37,358 bases of DNA from Rhizobium ecuadorense (GTDB lineage Bacteria > Pseudomonadota > Alphaproteobacteria > Rhizobiales > Rhizobiaceae). A model generated the notes under the pieces. That model did not search any database. It saw nothing but the letters and a program-made list of their open reading frames with translations, and was not told the origin of the DNA. The stretch covers positions 1-37,358 of the forward strand of contig NZ_LFIO01000835.1 in assembly GCF_001187535.1 (NCBI RefSeq). The letters are read 5' to 3'. Below, one piece after another: positions 1-8,235 of this stretch. How positions within the stretch are numbered: the first letter of the stretch is position 1; each line of letters starts with the position of its first letter. Position numbers and translations under genes: made by a program.

Positions 1-10
1 TCGCGGGGCA

Positions 11-53
11 CGTCCCCTCGCCCCGTTTACGGGGAGAGGGTTAGGGTGAGGGG
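11..53. repeat. Rhizobial intergenic palindromic repeat
   Basis: A near-perfect inverted repeat has arms at 15-26 and 29-40 (11 of 12 pairs) with a 2-base loop. It is followed by a TTAGGGTGAGGGG tail. Read in one frame it gives the LTLTLSP peptide seen in many spurious rhizobial ORFs. From general knowledge this is an abundant REP-like intergenic family in Rhizobiaceae. It lies just downstream of the binding-protein gene and could act as a transcript-end hairpin. Confidence 0.6.
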
Positions 54-88
54 CAATCGGCAGCCACCGACGTGAACCGACGCTTGGC

Positions 89-919
89 TCAGTTCGCCGC
101 GAACGGAATGCCTTCCAGCTTCTCCGGGAATTCCGGGACCGGGACCTTCATCCACTTGTCGTAGACGGCCTTGAGATCGCCGTTTGTCTTGATCTTGTCG
201 ATGAAGCTGTTCAGCGCCGCATTGATTTCCTTCTCGCCGAGACGCGTGCAAGCACCGTTGTAGAGTTTCTGGAATTCAAGCTTGTTTTCGAATTCGCCCG
301 GGCGCGCCTTGTTGACCCGGTCCATATAGAAGATGTTGCCGCCCAGCGTATCGACCTGGCCGGACACCAGGGCCTGGACGCTCGCAGCGTCTCCGTCATA
401 GCGCCGGATCGTCGTGCCTTCAGGCGCGTTCTTCGTCACCTGCGTGTCCTGCGCAGCACCCTTGGCGACGCCGACGCTGAACTTGGCCATATCGGCATTC
501 GTCTTGATCTCCGCCGATTTGGGACCGATCAGGACGATGGCATTGGCAACATAGGGCTTGGAGAACTGCACGGCCTTGGCGCGATCCGGCAGCATTGCCA
601 TGGTCGCAAACAGAACGTCGACGCGCCCCGCCGTCAGCGCCGGAATGCGGTTGTTGACTTCGAGCGGCACGAATTCGACGGAAACGCCCAGTTCCTTGGC
701 GAACAGTGTCGCGATGTCGGCATCGAGGCCGTCCTGCTTGCCGCCGCTGGTCACAAAGCCCCACGGCGGGTTGTCGCCCTGAATTCCGACGATGATCTTG
801 CCGCGAGCCTTGATTTCGTCAGGCGTGATGGCGGCGGCCGGTTGCGCCACGGTGACGGCAGCCACCAGGGCCGCGGCTCCGAGCATCGCGTTTCGGCGCG
901 TCAGCATAGATTTGAACAT
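89..919 (-). CDS. ABC transporter substrate-binding protein, family 3 (amino-acid type)
   Basis: Periplasmic solute-binding protein of 276 residues, a normal length for SBP family 3 (polar amino acids and related small solutes). The N-terminus has a basic MFKSMLTRRN stretch, a hydrophobic core and an AAA cleavage region, so it is exported. The mature part starts with the family-typical 'IKARGKIIVG' strand and contains a 'GLDADIATLFAKELG' segment. The start at 919 is chosen because GGAGGAAAC lies just upstream (about 923-933) and the signal peptide begins there; a longer open frame to 1033 would bury the signal. No permease or ATPase for it is in the window; they may lie beyond position 1. It is divergent from quiC across 221 bp, so a role in uptake of an aromatic or hydroaromatic precursor is possible but only inferred. 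Confidence 0.85.
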   Translation of the reverse strand: MFKSMLTRRNAMLGAAALVAAVTVAQPAAAITPDEIKARGKIIVGIQGDNPPWGFVTSGGKQDGLDADIATLFAKELGVSVEFVPLEVNNRIPALTAGRVDVLFATMAMLPDRAKAVQFSKPYVANAIVLIGPKSAEIKTNADMAKFSVGVAKGAAQDTQVTKNAPEGTTIRRYDGDAASVQALVSGQVDTLGGNIFYMDRVNKARPGEFENKLEFQKLYNGACTRLGEKEINAALNSFIDKIKTNGDLKAVYDKWMKVPVPEFPEKLEGIPFAAN

Positions 920-1025
920 TAGGTTTCCTCCTCTTTGGCGGTCGTTCGACCGGACAGCCACCTCACCTTTTGACTGTGGGAGGAATGATTGCCAGAGACG
1001 GGCGCGTAAATCAACAGAGTTTTTC

Positions 1026-1048
1026 AAAATCATATGAGATTTTATAAT
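1026..1048 (+). promoter_or_regulatory. Candidate quiC promoter -10 with overlapping operator-like inverted repeat
   Basis: A perfect TATAAT lies at 1043-1048. Immediately upstream is an inverted repeat AAAATC-N6-GATTTT (1026-1043) that fills the spacer position. The -35 position (about 1020-1025, TTTTTC) is poor. A palindrome in the spacer of a promoter with a good -10 fits repressor control. The two GntR proteins encoded just downstream of quiC are the obvious candidates, by inference only. Confidence 0.4.
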
Positions 1049-1140
1049 GCATCAAGCTATTTGAATTCCTCACGAGATTTGCAATAATAGGTGAGAGCGA
1101 TTTTTCGCGGCTGGGCGATGGATGCCGAAAGGGCTTTGAT

Positions 1141-3036
1141 ATGAAGACCTCGATTGCGACTGTGACGATCAGCGGCGAACTGCCTGAGAAGCTCGAGGCG
1201 ATCGCCCGAGCCGGCTTCGACGGCGTCGAAATTTTCGAAAACGATTTCCTGGCCTTCGACGGAAGCCCGGCCGATGTCGGAAAACTGGTGCGCGACCACG
1301 GCCTGGAAATCACGCTGTTCCAGCCGTTTCGTGATTTCGAAGGCATGCCGGAGCCGCTTAGAAGCCGCACCTTCGATCGCGCCGAACGGAAGTTCGACGT
1401 GATGCAGCAGCTTGGAACGGATCTGGTGCTGGTATGCTCGAACGTCTCGCCGGCCGCCATCGGCGGCATCGACCGGGCGGCAGACGATTTCCGGGAACTC
1501 GGCGAACGTGCCGCCCGGCGCGGACTGAGAGTGGGCTACGAGGCGCTCGCCTGGGGTCGCCATATCAGCGACCACCGCGACGCCTGGGAGATCGTGCGGC
1601 GCGCCGATCATCCGAATGTCGGCCTGATCCTCGACAGTTTCCACACCTTGTCGCGCAAGATCGACGTCAATTCGATCCGCTCGATTCCCAAAGAGAAAAT
1701 CTTCATCGTCCAACTTGCCGATGCGCCGCTGATCGACATGGATCTGCTCTATTGGAGCCGCCACTTCCGCAATATGCCCGGAGAAGGCGACCTTCCCGTC
1801 ACGGCCTTTACCGAAGCCGTCGCCGCCACCGGTTATGACGGCTATTTCTCCCTGGAGATTTTCAACGACCAGTTTCGAGGCGGCCTGTCGCGGCCGATCG
1901 CCGCCGATGGCCACCGCTCCCTGATCTATCTCGGCGATCAGGTGCGCCGCGATCTCGGCACCCAAAGCATGACCGGGGCGGCGATGCCGGAAAGGGCCGC
2001 CGTCAAGGGTGTCGGCTTCGTGGAGTTTGCCACGGACGAACAGGATGAGGTCGAGCTGGTGGCCTTGCTGCGCACCCTCGGCTTCAGACAGACCGCCGTC
2101 CACCGCAGCAAGAAGGTCTCCCTGTTCGAGCAGGGCGAGATCCGCATCCTCGTCAATGTCGATCAGGCGGGATTTGCCAACGCGGCCTACGCCGTGCATG
2201 GCACGTTTGCCTATGCCATGGCCCTGGTCGTCGACGATGCCGCAAAGGCATATGCGCGTGCGCTTGCTCTCGATGCCGAGCCCTTCGCCCAACCGGTGGC
2301 GGAGGGTGAACTCGAACTGCCGGCCATTCGGGGCGTCGGCGGCGGCATCGTCTATCTGATCGACGACAAGAGCGCTTTGGGCCGCTTTTCCGAAATCGAC
2401 TTTCACCCGGTCAGCGACGACACCGGTACGGCGTCTGCCGGCCTTCTCCGCGTCGATCACGTCGCCCAGACGGTCGGCTATGATGAAATGCTCACCTGGC
2501 TTCTGTTCTACACGTCGATCTTCGAAACCCATAAGACCCCGATGGTCGACATCATCGATCCAGCCGGGGTGGTCCGCAGCCAGGTCGTCGAAAACCAGTC
2601 GGGGGCGCTGCGCATCACCATGAACGGAGCCGAAAACCGCCGCACCCTGGCCGGACATTTCATTGCCGAGAAGTTCGGATCCGGCATCCAGCACCTGGCG
2701 TTTTCGACCGACGACATCTTCGCAACCGCCGAAAAACTTCGCAGCTGCGGTTTCAGATCCCTGCATATTTCGCCGAACTACTACGACGACGTCGAAGCCC
2801 GCTTCGGGCTCGATCCCGTCATGACCGAGCGGCTGAAAGCGGAGAACATCCTCTATGACCGCGACGAGCATGGTGAATATTTCCAGCTTTACAGCGGCAC
2901 TTACGGCGAGGGTTTCTTTTTCGAGATCGTCGAGCGCCGCGGCTATCGCGGTTATGGCGCCCCGAACGCCATCTTCCGCATCGCCGCGCTGAAAAGACAG
3001 ATGCGCCCGGAAGGAATTCCAAAAGACGCTTACTAA
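1141..3036 (+). CDS. quiC: 3-dehydroshikimate dehydratase, QuiC type (TIM barrel fused to HPPD-like VOC domain)
   Basis: Converts 3-dehydroshikimate to protocatechuate, feeding quinate/shikimate into the beta-ketoadipate pathway. The 631-residue protein has the QuiC1-type architecture. An N-terminal sugar-phosphate isomerase/AP-endonuclease-2 TIM barrel covers about residues 1-270, with strands such as 'DGVEIFENDF' and 'VGLILDSFHTLSR' and a C-terminal barrel motif 'YFSLEIFNDQF'. A C-terminal half of about residues 285-620 resembles 4-hydroxyphenylpyruvate dioxygenase, with two VOC repeats ('LLRVDHVAQTV', 'GSGIQHLAFSTDDIF', 'FFFEIVERRG'). In this family the barrel is catalytic and the VOC half is thought not to act as a true HPPD. 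An RBS-like AAAGGG is at 1128-1133. The gene ends 2 bp before the convergent stop of the first GntR gene. The annotation 'bifunctional isomerase/4-HPPD' is an alternative name for the same family. Confidence 0.85.
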   Translation: MKTSIATVTISGELPEKLEAIARAGFDGVEIFENDFLAFDGSPADVGKLVRDHGLEITLFQPFRDFEGMPEPLRSRTFDRAERKFDVMQQLGTDLVLVCSNVSPAAIGGIDRAADDFRELGERAARRGLRVGYEALAWGRHISDHRDAWEIVRRADHPNVGLILDSFHTLSRKIDVNSIRSIPKEKIFIVQLADAPLIDMDLLYWSRHFRNMPGEGDLPVTAFTEAVAATGYDGYFSLEIFNDQFRGGLSRPIAADGHRSLIYLGDQVRRDLGTQSMTGAAMPERAAVKGVGFVEFATDEQDEVELVALLRTLGFRQTAVHRSKKVSLFEQGEIRILVNVDQAGFANAAYAVHGTFAYAMALVVDDAAKAYARALALDAEPFAQPVAEGELELPAIRGVGGGIVYLIDDKSALGRFSEIDFHPVSDDTGTASAGLLRVDHVAQTVGYDEMLTWLLFYTSIFETHKTPMVDIIDPAGVVRSQVVENQSGALRITMNGAENRRTLAGHFIAEKFGSGIQHLAFSTDDIFATAEKLRSCGFRSLHISPNYYDDVEARFGLDPVMTERLKAENILYDRDEHGEYFQLYSGTYGEGFFFEIVERRGYRGYGAPNAIFRIAALKRQMRPEGIPKDAY

Positions 3037-3037
3037 T

Positions 3038-3712
3038 TTAAAGAATGCGGCCGCTCTTCAGCACATGCGCGACGCCGCTCTGCACGTGCCGTCTGACCAC
3101 CTCGGTCGCGCCGGCGACGTCCCGTTGAATGGACAGTTCGAACAACAGCCGGTGGTCATCGACGACAGGCTTTCCGCGGAAGCTTTCAGCCAGCATATGG
3201 TAACGAAGGAAGCGGTCGAAGACGGAGGACAGGGTCGCCATCAGCGTCTCCGAATTGCAGGCCGAGACGATTGCCTGATGGAACTCCCAATCGTACCGGA
3301 CCCAGTCGACCGTGCGCGACATATCGCCGGCCAGCAGCTTGCGCTCGGCGGCGGCCAGCCGGTGATGGGCAGCGACGATGCGCCCCTCCCATTCGAGATT
3401 TCCCGCAGCGAAAGCAAGGCCGATCGCATGGGTTTCAAGAACGATCCTCAGGTCGGCGAGCTCCAGCAGTTCCCGCCGCGAAGCCGGGCTGACTTCGAAA
3501 CCACGCTGCCCTTCGGCGACGACGAGGTTCTCCGTGGTCAGGCGGCTCAGAATTTCGCGCAGCGACGAAATGCCGATGGAGTAGCGCTCCTTGGCCTGCT
3601 CCAGCTTGATCTTGGCCCCCGGCGGCAATACCCCCGATATGATATCCTCGCGGATCTGCCGGAAAACGACATCGCTTACGGTTTCCGCCGGGTCGTGGAC
3701 TTGCTTGAGCAT
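3038..3712 (-). CDS. GntR family transcriptional regulator, FCD subfamily (copy 1)
   Basis: DNA-binding regulator of 224 residues, normal for FadR/FCD-type GntR proteins. The N-terminal winged helix covers about residues 12-77, with 'IREDIISGVLPPG', 'SSLREILSRL' and 'EGQRGFEVSP'. The C-terminal FCD ligand domain has the metal-type signature 'YDWEFHQAIVSACN' and 'HRLLFELSIQRD' followed by a conserved His in 'VVRRHVQSGV'. It is convergent with quiC with almost no gap, and its ATG lies 2 bp from the stop of a paralogous upstream gene, so the two regulators are probably co-transcribed. By context it is a candidate regulator of quiC and/or the binding protein, with a metabolite of hydroaromatic catabolism as possible ligand (inference). 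Confidence 0.9.
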   Translation of the reverse strand: MLKQVHDPAETVSDVVFRQIREDIISGVLPPGAKIKLEQAKERYSIGISSLREILSRLTTENLVVAEGQRGFEVSPASRRELLELADLRIVLETHAIGLAFAAGNLEWEGRIVAAHHRLAAAERKLLAGDMSRTVDWVRYDWEFHQAIVSACNSETLMATLSSVFDRFLRYHMLAESFRGKPVVDDHRLLFELSIQRDVAGATEVVRRHVQSGVAHVLKSGRIL

Positions 3713-3714
3713 GG

Positions 3715-4386
3715 CTATTTCAGCGTCCCTTTGGCGAGCGCGTGTTCCACCCCGCCTTCGATATGAAACGCAAGCACCCGCTTGGCAGTCTCCGCATCCC
3801 GCCGCAAGGCCGCATCCAAAAGCTGCTGGTGTTCTTCGGCGGCGACGTCGCCGCGGTAGGACAGGGCAACCATCTGATATCGCAGATATTTGTCGAAGAT
3901 CACCGAGTGGGTCTGCATCAGCAGTTTCGACCCGCAGGCGGAAATCAGCGCCTGGTGGAACTCCCAGTCGTAGCGCTTCCAGTCCTCGGCCCTGCTGGTA
4001 TCACCTGACGCCATGACCTTCTCCATCCGCGCCAGCTTGTAATGGGCCGCGACCAGCGGCGCCTCCCATTCCACGTCTCCACGCGCGAACGACTGCTCCA
4101 GGGCATGGCTCTCCAGGAGCAGCCGCATCGCCGCCGTCTCCCTGAGGTCGGAAACCGACACGGGAGAAACTTCGAACCCCTTCTGTCCCTCGGCGACGAC
4201 AAGCCCCTCGGAGGAGAGCCGGTTCAGCACCTCCCGCAGCGTGCTGATACTGGTCTCGTAGGACTCTTTCAGGCTTTCCAGCTTCAGCTTTTGTGCGGGC
4301 GCCAGCCGCCCGAAAATGATGTCGGCCCGAATGCGCCGGTAACTGCTCTCGGCGATGGTCTCGTTTACGACAGGCTGCAGCATCAC
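3715..4386 (-). CDS. GntR family transcriptional regulator, FCD subfamily (copy 2)
   Basis: A 223-residue paralogue of the neighbouring GntR protein. The two align end to end by eye: 'SYRRIRADIIFGRLAP', 'SISTLREVLNRLSSEGLVVAEGQKGFEVSP'-like winged helix (here with 'YETSISTLREVLNRL'), then 'YDWEFHQALISACG' and 'HQQLLDAALRRDAETAKRV' in the FCD domain. The close match in both DNA-binding and ligand halves indicates tandem duplication. It is the first gene of the presumed two-gene regulator operon and has a 493-bp non-coding region upstream. The pair could form homodimers with different ligands, or heterodimers. Nothing in the sequence decides this. Confidence 0.9.
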   Translation of the reverse strand: MMLQPVVNETIAESSYRRIRADIIFGRLAPAQKLKLESLKESYETSISTLREVLNRLSSEGLVVAEGQKGFEVSPVSVSDLRETAAMRLLLESHALEQSFARGDVEWEAPLVAAHYKLARMEKVMASGDTSRAEDWKRYDWEFHQALISACGSKLLMQTHSVIFDKYLRYQMVALSYRGDVAAEEHQQLLDAALRRDAETAKRVLAFHIEGGVEHALAKGTLK

Positions 4387-4879
4387 CGAGTCTCTTATAT
4401 TTCCACTATCGTCGGATATATCGCTTTTCGGCGGCGGCGATCAAGGAAACATTGGCGCGGAAGCGAACACAATTTTCTCAGAGGATGCTGTTTCTGCCGA
4501 CATGCAATGCGGACGAGAAATCCGCTCACGCCGCACTGGCGCCTGCAGCTGTATCAGGCTGTCGCAAAAACGTTTTAGCGCAAATGGTTGGCACCCGGAT
4601 TCGAGCCGAGATGGCGGCAATTGTTTTTTCAATCGCGCGCAACCATCTAATAGGCATGACTTACGGGAAAATGTCCCCGCCCGCAGCCCGTTTACCGAAA
4701 ACCAACCATACCGGGTTGCTTTCCGACGCGAAAGCCGATTGCTTAGGAAAATCTACTTCTTCTTCCGCTAGCGGTTAGGAGAATGAAAGGGGGTACAGGC
4801 AAACCCGTGGAATTCTGCTGCTTCGCATCGGGATAAACTATGTTTACGATGGCGGGCGGGAAGGCCGGTTTGAAGAAAG
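4387..4879. other. 493-bp intergenic region, nothing recognised
   Basis: This divergent intergenic region lies between the second GntR gene and the MBL-fold hydrolase. It is less GC-rich than the flanking genes. Short open frames in it have no recognisable domain and poor codon character. I see no tRNA, no clear sigma-70 promoter and no terminator. A short T-loop-like string near 4597-4610 does not extend into a cloverleaf. It must contain promoters for both flanking genes. Confidence 0.5.
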
Positions 4880-5710
4880 ATGACGACAGAACTGTTTCAG
4901 GTAAAATTTTGGGGCGTCCGCGGCAGTATTCCCGTCTCGGGGCCCGAGTTCGACCGCTACGGCGGTAACACTTCCTGCATCGAAATTCGCTGCGGAGAAC
5001 ACAGGATGATCTTCGACGCGGGCTCCGGCCTGCGCGAGGCCGGCCTGTCGTTGCTCGCCGACGGCGTCAGCGACGTCGACCTGTTCTTCAGCCACTGCCA
5101 CTACGACCACATCATCGGCCTGCCCTTTTTCAAGGCGATCTATTATCCCTCGATCAACGTCAACATCTGGTCGGGCCATCTCGACGGCAAGATGAGCACG
5201 CGCGAAATGGTCGAGCAGTTCATCAGCCCGCCCTGGTTTCCTGTTAAAACCGATATCTGCCAGGCGACGATGAACTTCCGCGATTTCCATCCCGGTCAGG
5301 CGCTGACGCCGCACGAAGGCATCGAGATCAAGACCTTCATGCTCAACCATCCGGGCGGCGCCATCGGCTACCGCATCGAATGGCAGGGCCGTTCGGTCGC
5401 TCTGATCTACGATATCGAGCATATTCCCGGCAGCCACGACCCGGTCTCGCTGGAGATGATGAAGGATGCCGATCTCGTCGTCTACGACTGCACCTACAAT
5501 GAAGACGAGATGCAGCGTTTCAAGGGCTTCGGCCATTCGACCTGGCAGCACGGCACCGAGCTGGCAAAGATAGCCGGCGCCAAACGCTTCGCCCTGTTCC
5601 ACCACGCCCCCTCGCGCACCGACGAGCAGCTGGCGCAGATGGAAGCGCAGGCGCAGTCCGCCTTCCCCGATTCCTTTGCCGCCCGCGACAATCAGATCGT
5701 GGTGATCTGA
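4880..5710 (+). CDS. MBL-fold metallo-hydrolase
   Basis: Zinc-dependent metallo-beta-lactamase-fold hydrolase, 276 residues, cytosolic (no signal). It begins with 'VKFWGVRGSIPVSGP' and 'YGGNTSCIEI', typical of the group often annotated as PhnP/phosphodiesterase-like or CheY-linked MBL proteins. The metal-binding HxHxDH motif is at His72-His74-Asp76-His77 ('SHCHYDHIIGLPFF'). Further ligand candidates are the His in 'MLNHPGGAIGYRIE', the Asp in 'ALIYDIEH' and the His residues in 'FALFHHAPS'. The substrate cannot be read from the sequence; a cyclic-nucleotide or phosphodiester substrate is plausible for this fold and would fit the nearby cyclases, but that is inference. A GFA-domain gene follows in the same direction after 93 bp. 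Confidence 0.85.
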   Translation: MTTELFQVKFWGVRGSIPVSGPEFDRYGGNTSCIEIRCGEHRMIFDAGSGLREAGLSLLADGVSDVDLFFSHCHYDHIIGLPFFKAIYYPSINVNIWSGHLDGKMSTREMVEQFISPPWFPVKTDICQATMNFRDFHPGQALTPHEGIEIKTFMLNHPGGAIGYRIEWQGRSVALIYDIEHIPGSHDPVSLEMMKDADLVVYDCTYNEDEMQRFKGFGHSTWQHGTELAKIAGAKRFALFHHAPSRTDEQLAQMEAQAQSAFPDSFAARDNQIVVI

Positions 5711-5803
5711 CAGGCTGCAGGCCGCGCTTGAGCTTGCCGGGGAACAGATCCCGAGCCAGACCGTTTTCTCGGCATCGTTAGATCCTTGAAACGGATATCA
5801 GCC

Positions 5804-6178
5804 ATGACCGTAATTTCCGGACAATGCCTTTGCGGGCAGGTGCGCCTCTCTGTTGGCGGCGACCCCAGCCGCGTTGGCATCTGCCATTGCATGGACTGCA
5901 GGAAGGAAAGCGGGTCGGCCTTCACCTTCTATGGGATCTGGCCCGCCGGCCAGTTCGAACATTCGGGGGAAACCGGCGCGTTCCAAGGCCGGCATTTCTG
6001 CACCGGCTGCGGTTCGCGGCTGTTTTCCGTCGATGGCGAGGAGGCGGAAATCAAGCTCGGCATCCTGTCCGAGGCGCCGACGCCGCTTGTTCCAGGCTAC
6101 GAACTCTGGATCAAGCGCCGCGAGCCGTGGCTGCGGCCGGTCGAGGGCGCCGAGCAGTTTGAGGAAGACCGACGATGA
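5804..6178 (+). CDS. GFA/CENP-V domain protein
   Basis: Small zinc-binding protein of 124 residues in the Gfa superfamily, named for glutathione-dependent formaldehyde-activating enzyme although most members have no proven activity. Cysteines sit in the family positions: 'CLCGQVRL' near the N-terminus, 'CHCMDCRKESGSAF' and 'CTGCGSRLF'. The ATG at 5804 is preferred over an in-frame TTG at 5786 because family members start a few residues before the first CxCG; neither has a strong RBS. The gene follows the MBL hydrolase and is convergent with the deacetylase-like gene, whose stop lies 34 bp away. A 6-bp stem with 4-base loop (6206-6221) sits in that convergent gap. Confidence 0.85.
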   Translation: MTVISGQCLCGQVRLSVGGDPSRVGICHCMDCRKESGSAFTFYGIWPAGQFEHSGETGAFQGRHFCTGCGSRLFSVDGEEAEIKLGILSEAPTPLVPGYELWIKRREPWLRPVEGAEQFEEDRR

Positions 6179-6211
6179 GTGGGGACATCGGCGACCTTCC
6201 GATGGCAAGCC

Positions 6212-6964
6212 TCACGGCTTGAGAAGTGCCGATGCCGCCGACCAGTGGACGGCAGGATGCCGGCCGGTCGCCGTAAACAGGGCCGACAGGAAATCCCAGG
6301 CGGCCGCGTCATGCACCAGATGGTGGGTGAGCACGCCGATCGGCTCGTCGCTGCCGGCAAACCGGTCGCGCAGCTCCGCCACCAGCTCGGCCACCAGCTC
6401 CGCCTCGCTCCGCCCGCCGCGCGTGCCGTGCCAATCGATGATATCGACATGGGTGTTGAGAAGCGGTATCGGCCCGCCCTGCCTTGCCCGCCCATAGACC
6501 GAAAGCGCGGTAAAACCGAGGTCCGGCAGCGCCGGGATGAGGGTGGCGTCGATCCGGTTCCACGGCGGCACCAGCACCGGCAGGAAGCGAGCCGGATGGA
6601 GCCGCTGCAGCAGCCGGACCCCCTCGCCCAGCTCGCCGAGCACGATTTCCGCCGGCCGGTCGCCACCGAGTTCCTGCTTTTTCCGCTCCGGCCCGGCATG
6701 GTTCGTATGCGACCAGCCGTGCACCGCGACGCTGACACCTGCTTCTTCCGCCAGCCGCGCCGCCAGTGCCTCGCCCGTCAGGCCGGGAATGACGGCAAGG
6801 GTCAGTGGGACCTCGTTCTCGCCCGACGATGCCAGCAGCCTCTCCAGATCAGGCGTCGGCTCGATCGCATCGTCGTCGCGCAGCCAGAAGCGGGCCACGC
6901 GGCCGGCGGCCTGCCAGCGGTCGAGTTCGCGGCGCAGCGGCTCCCAGCTCGTCCTGTCGGTCAT
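6212..6964 (-). CDS. Polysaccharide deacetylase-like protein (CE4/NodB fold)
   Basis: Probable cytosolic polysaccharide or glycan deacetylase, 250 residues, no signal peptide. CE4-type motifs appear in order: 'FWLRDDDAIEP' (Asp30-Asp32), 'VAVHGWSHTNHA' with an HxxxH metal pair at His82/His86, 'VPPWNRID' around 133-138, 'HVDIIDWHG' and 'GVLTHHLVHD' carrying a late catalytic-type His. The core is shorter and more divergent than NodB. Its ATG overlaps the stop of the upstream GT4 gene (ATGA, 6961-6964), so the two are translationally coupled. This suggests that the glycosyltransferase and this enzyme act on one glycan, with GlcNAc-containing surface material a likely but unproven substrate. Confidence 0.8.
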   Translation of the reverse strand: MTDRTSWEPLRRELDRWQAAGRVARFWLRDDDAIEPTPDLERLLASSGENEVPLTLAVIPGLTGEALAARLAEEAGVSVAVHGWSHTNHAGPERKKQELGGDRPAEIVLGELGEGVRLLQRLHPARFLPVLVPPWNRIDATLIPALPDLGFTALSVYGRARQGGPIPLLNTHVDIIDWHGTRGGRSEAELVAELVAELRDRFAGSDEPIGVLTHHLVHDAAAWDFLSALFTATGRHPAVHWSAASALLKP

Positions 6965-8055
6965 TGCCTTACTCCTGTTGCCGCATTGGCTCGCAAAATT
7001 CCGTCCAGCCGCTCGGCCGCAATCGCCAGCGAGCGTTGATCGAGCACGAAGCTGCGTGCCGCCTGCCCCATGGCGCCGCGCCTCTCCCCGTCGTCCAGCA
7101 GGGCAGCCACGGCCGCGGCATAGGCGGCGACATCACCATCCCGTGTCAGCAGGCCGGTCACCCCAGCCTCGACCACCGCAGGCACCCCTGCCGTTTCCTG
7201 CGCGACGACGGGCAGGCCGGCAGCCTGGGCCTCAAGATAGGCAAGGCCGTAAGCCTCGCCGCAGCCCGGCCAGACATAGAGGCCGCCGCGCCCGAGCAGG
7301 CCGGCAATCTCAGCCCCATCCCGCTCTCCCAGCCACTCGATGCGGTCGGCGGGAACGGCGGCAAACAGCGCCTGCACCTCCCGGCGCATCGGGCCATCGC
7401 CGATGACGGCAAGCGTCCAGGGCCGGTCCTCGATCAGCCGCAGCGCTTTTGCAAGCATTGCATAACTCTCCATCTTGTCCCCTGCCCGCATCATCGCCAC
7501 CACCATCAGACGCAGCGGATCGGGCGCCGGCGACACCGTCTCGAACAGCGCCGTGTCGATGAAGGGGTTCAGACGAGCAAGCCGCGCCTGCGGAAAGGCG
7601 GCCGCAAGCCCGGCGTCATCGCGCCCGGTGAAGCTGATATTGACCGCCGCCTGCAGGATTGCCGCGCCCACGCGCTTCTGCTGAGCCGCCCAGCCGGTGC
7701 TGTCGCGTTTGGCCGCATAGGAGGCTTCGGCGGTGACATAGGGAATGGCGAATTCGGCGGAGATCACAGGCCCGAACGGATCGGGCGATTTGTAATAGGG
7801 ATGGTAGCAGAACCAGAGATGGGGCCGCGGCACTGATGCCCATTTTTTCCGCAGCCGCTGCAGCTCGGCAGCGATCGCCGGTTCGAGCACGGCTGCGGCT
7901 TCCGGTGTCGCGGCATAGGTGCGGAATTCCGAGACGACCTCGACCTCATGGCCGGCAAGCTCCAGCGCCCGGATCAACAGCCGCGCCATCAGCCGGTCGC
8001 CCGACGGCACCGGATGGTTCGGCGATTTCATCGGCGCGTAGAAAGCCACCCGCAT
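6961..8055 (-). CDS. GT4-family glycosyltransferase
   Basis: GT-B fold, retaining glycosyltransferase of 364 residues. The N-terminal Rossmann domain begins 'MRVAFYAPMKSPNHPVPSGD' with a glycine-poor acceptor loop. The donor domain has 'LAVIGDGPMRREV', 'IEWLGERDGAEIAGLL' and the GT4 Ex7E motif in 'GCGEAYGLAYLEAQAAGLPVV'. It is the first gene of a two-gene operon with the overlapping deacetylase-like gene and is divergent from cyaC across 180 bp. No membrane segment is predicted by eye, so it probably works at the inner face of the inner membrane on a nucleotide-sugar donor. Donor and acceptor are unknown. Confidence 0.9.
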   Translation of the reverse strand: MRVAFYAPMKSPNHPVPSGDRLMARLLIRALELAGHEVEVVSEFRTYAATPEAAAVLEPAIAAELQRLRKKWASVPRPHLWFCYHPYYKSPDPFGPVISAEFAIPYVTAEASYAAKRDSTGWAAQQKRVGAAILQAAVNISFTGRDDAGLAAAFPQARLARLNPFIDTALFETVSPAPDPLRLMVVAMMRAGDKMESYAMLAKALRLIEDRPWTLAVIGDGPMRREVQALFAAVPADRIEWLGERDGAEIAGLLGRGGLYVWPGCGEAYGLAYLEAQAAGLPVVAQETAGVPAVVEAGVTGLLTRDGDVAAYAAAVAALLDDGERRGAMGQAARSFVLDQRSLAIAAERLDGILRANAATGVRQ

Positions 8056-8235
8056 GCATAACCCTCACATGAAGACACAGTGTTTCCAACCGGCATGGCC
8101 GCGGGCGAAACTCCGCTATTGTCCATTTCCCTAAAACTTGCGCATAAGCATATGGAATGTGATCGCGATGGAAGCAATTCCGCCTCTTTCTCAATTTCTA
8201 TGAGCCTGCGGTTGCATCGACAAGAACGGGAATGA

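Noticed and set aside
1057..2871. 604-codon minus-strand open frame opposite quiC
   Set aside because: Antisense shadow of quiC; the translation is repetitive and charged with no family motifs.
4590..4620. tRNA-like T-loop string in the GntR/MBL intergenic region
   Set aside because: No acceptor, D or anticodon stems could be paired around it, so it is not a tRNA.
4452..4778. 108-codon plus-strand open frame in the intergenic region
   Set aside because: No RBS, no domain, and atypical codon use for the window; several competing frames of equal length overlap it.
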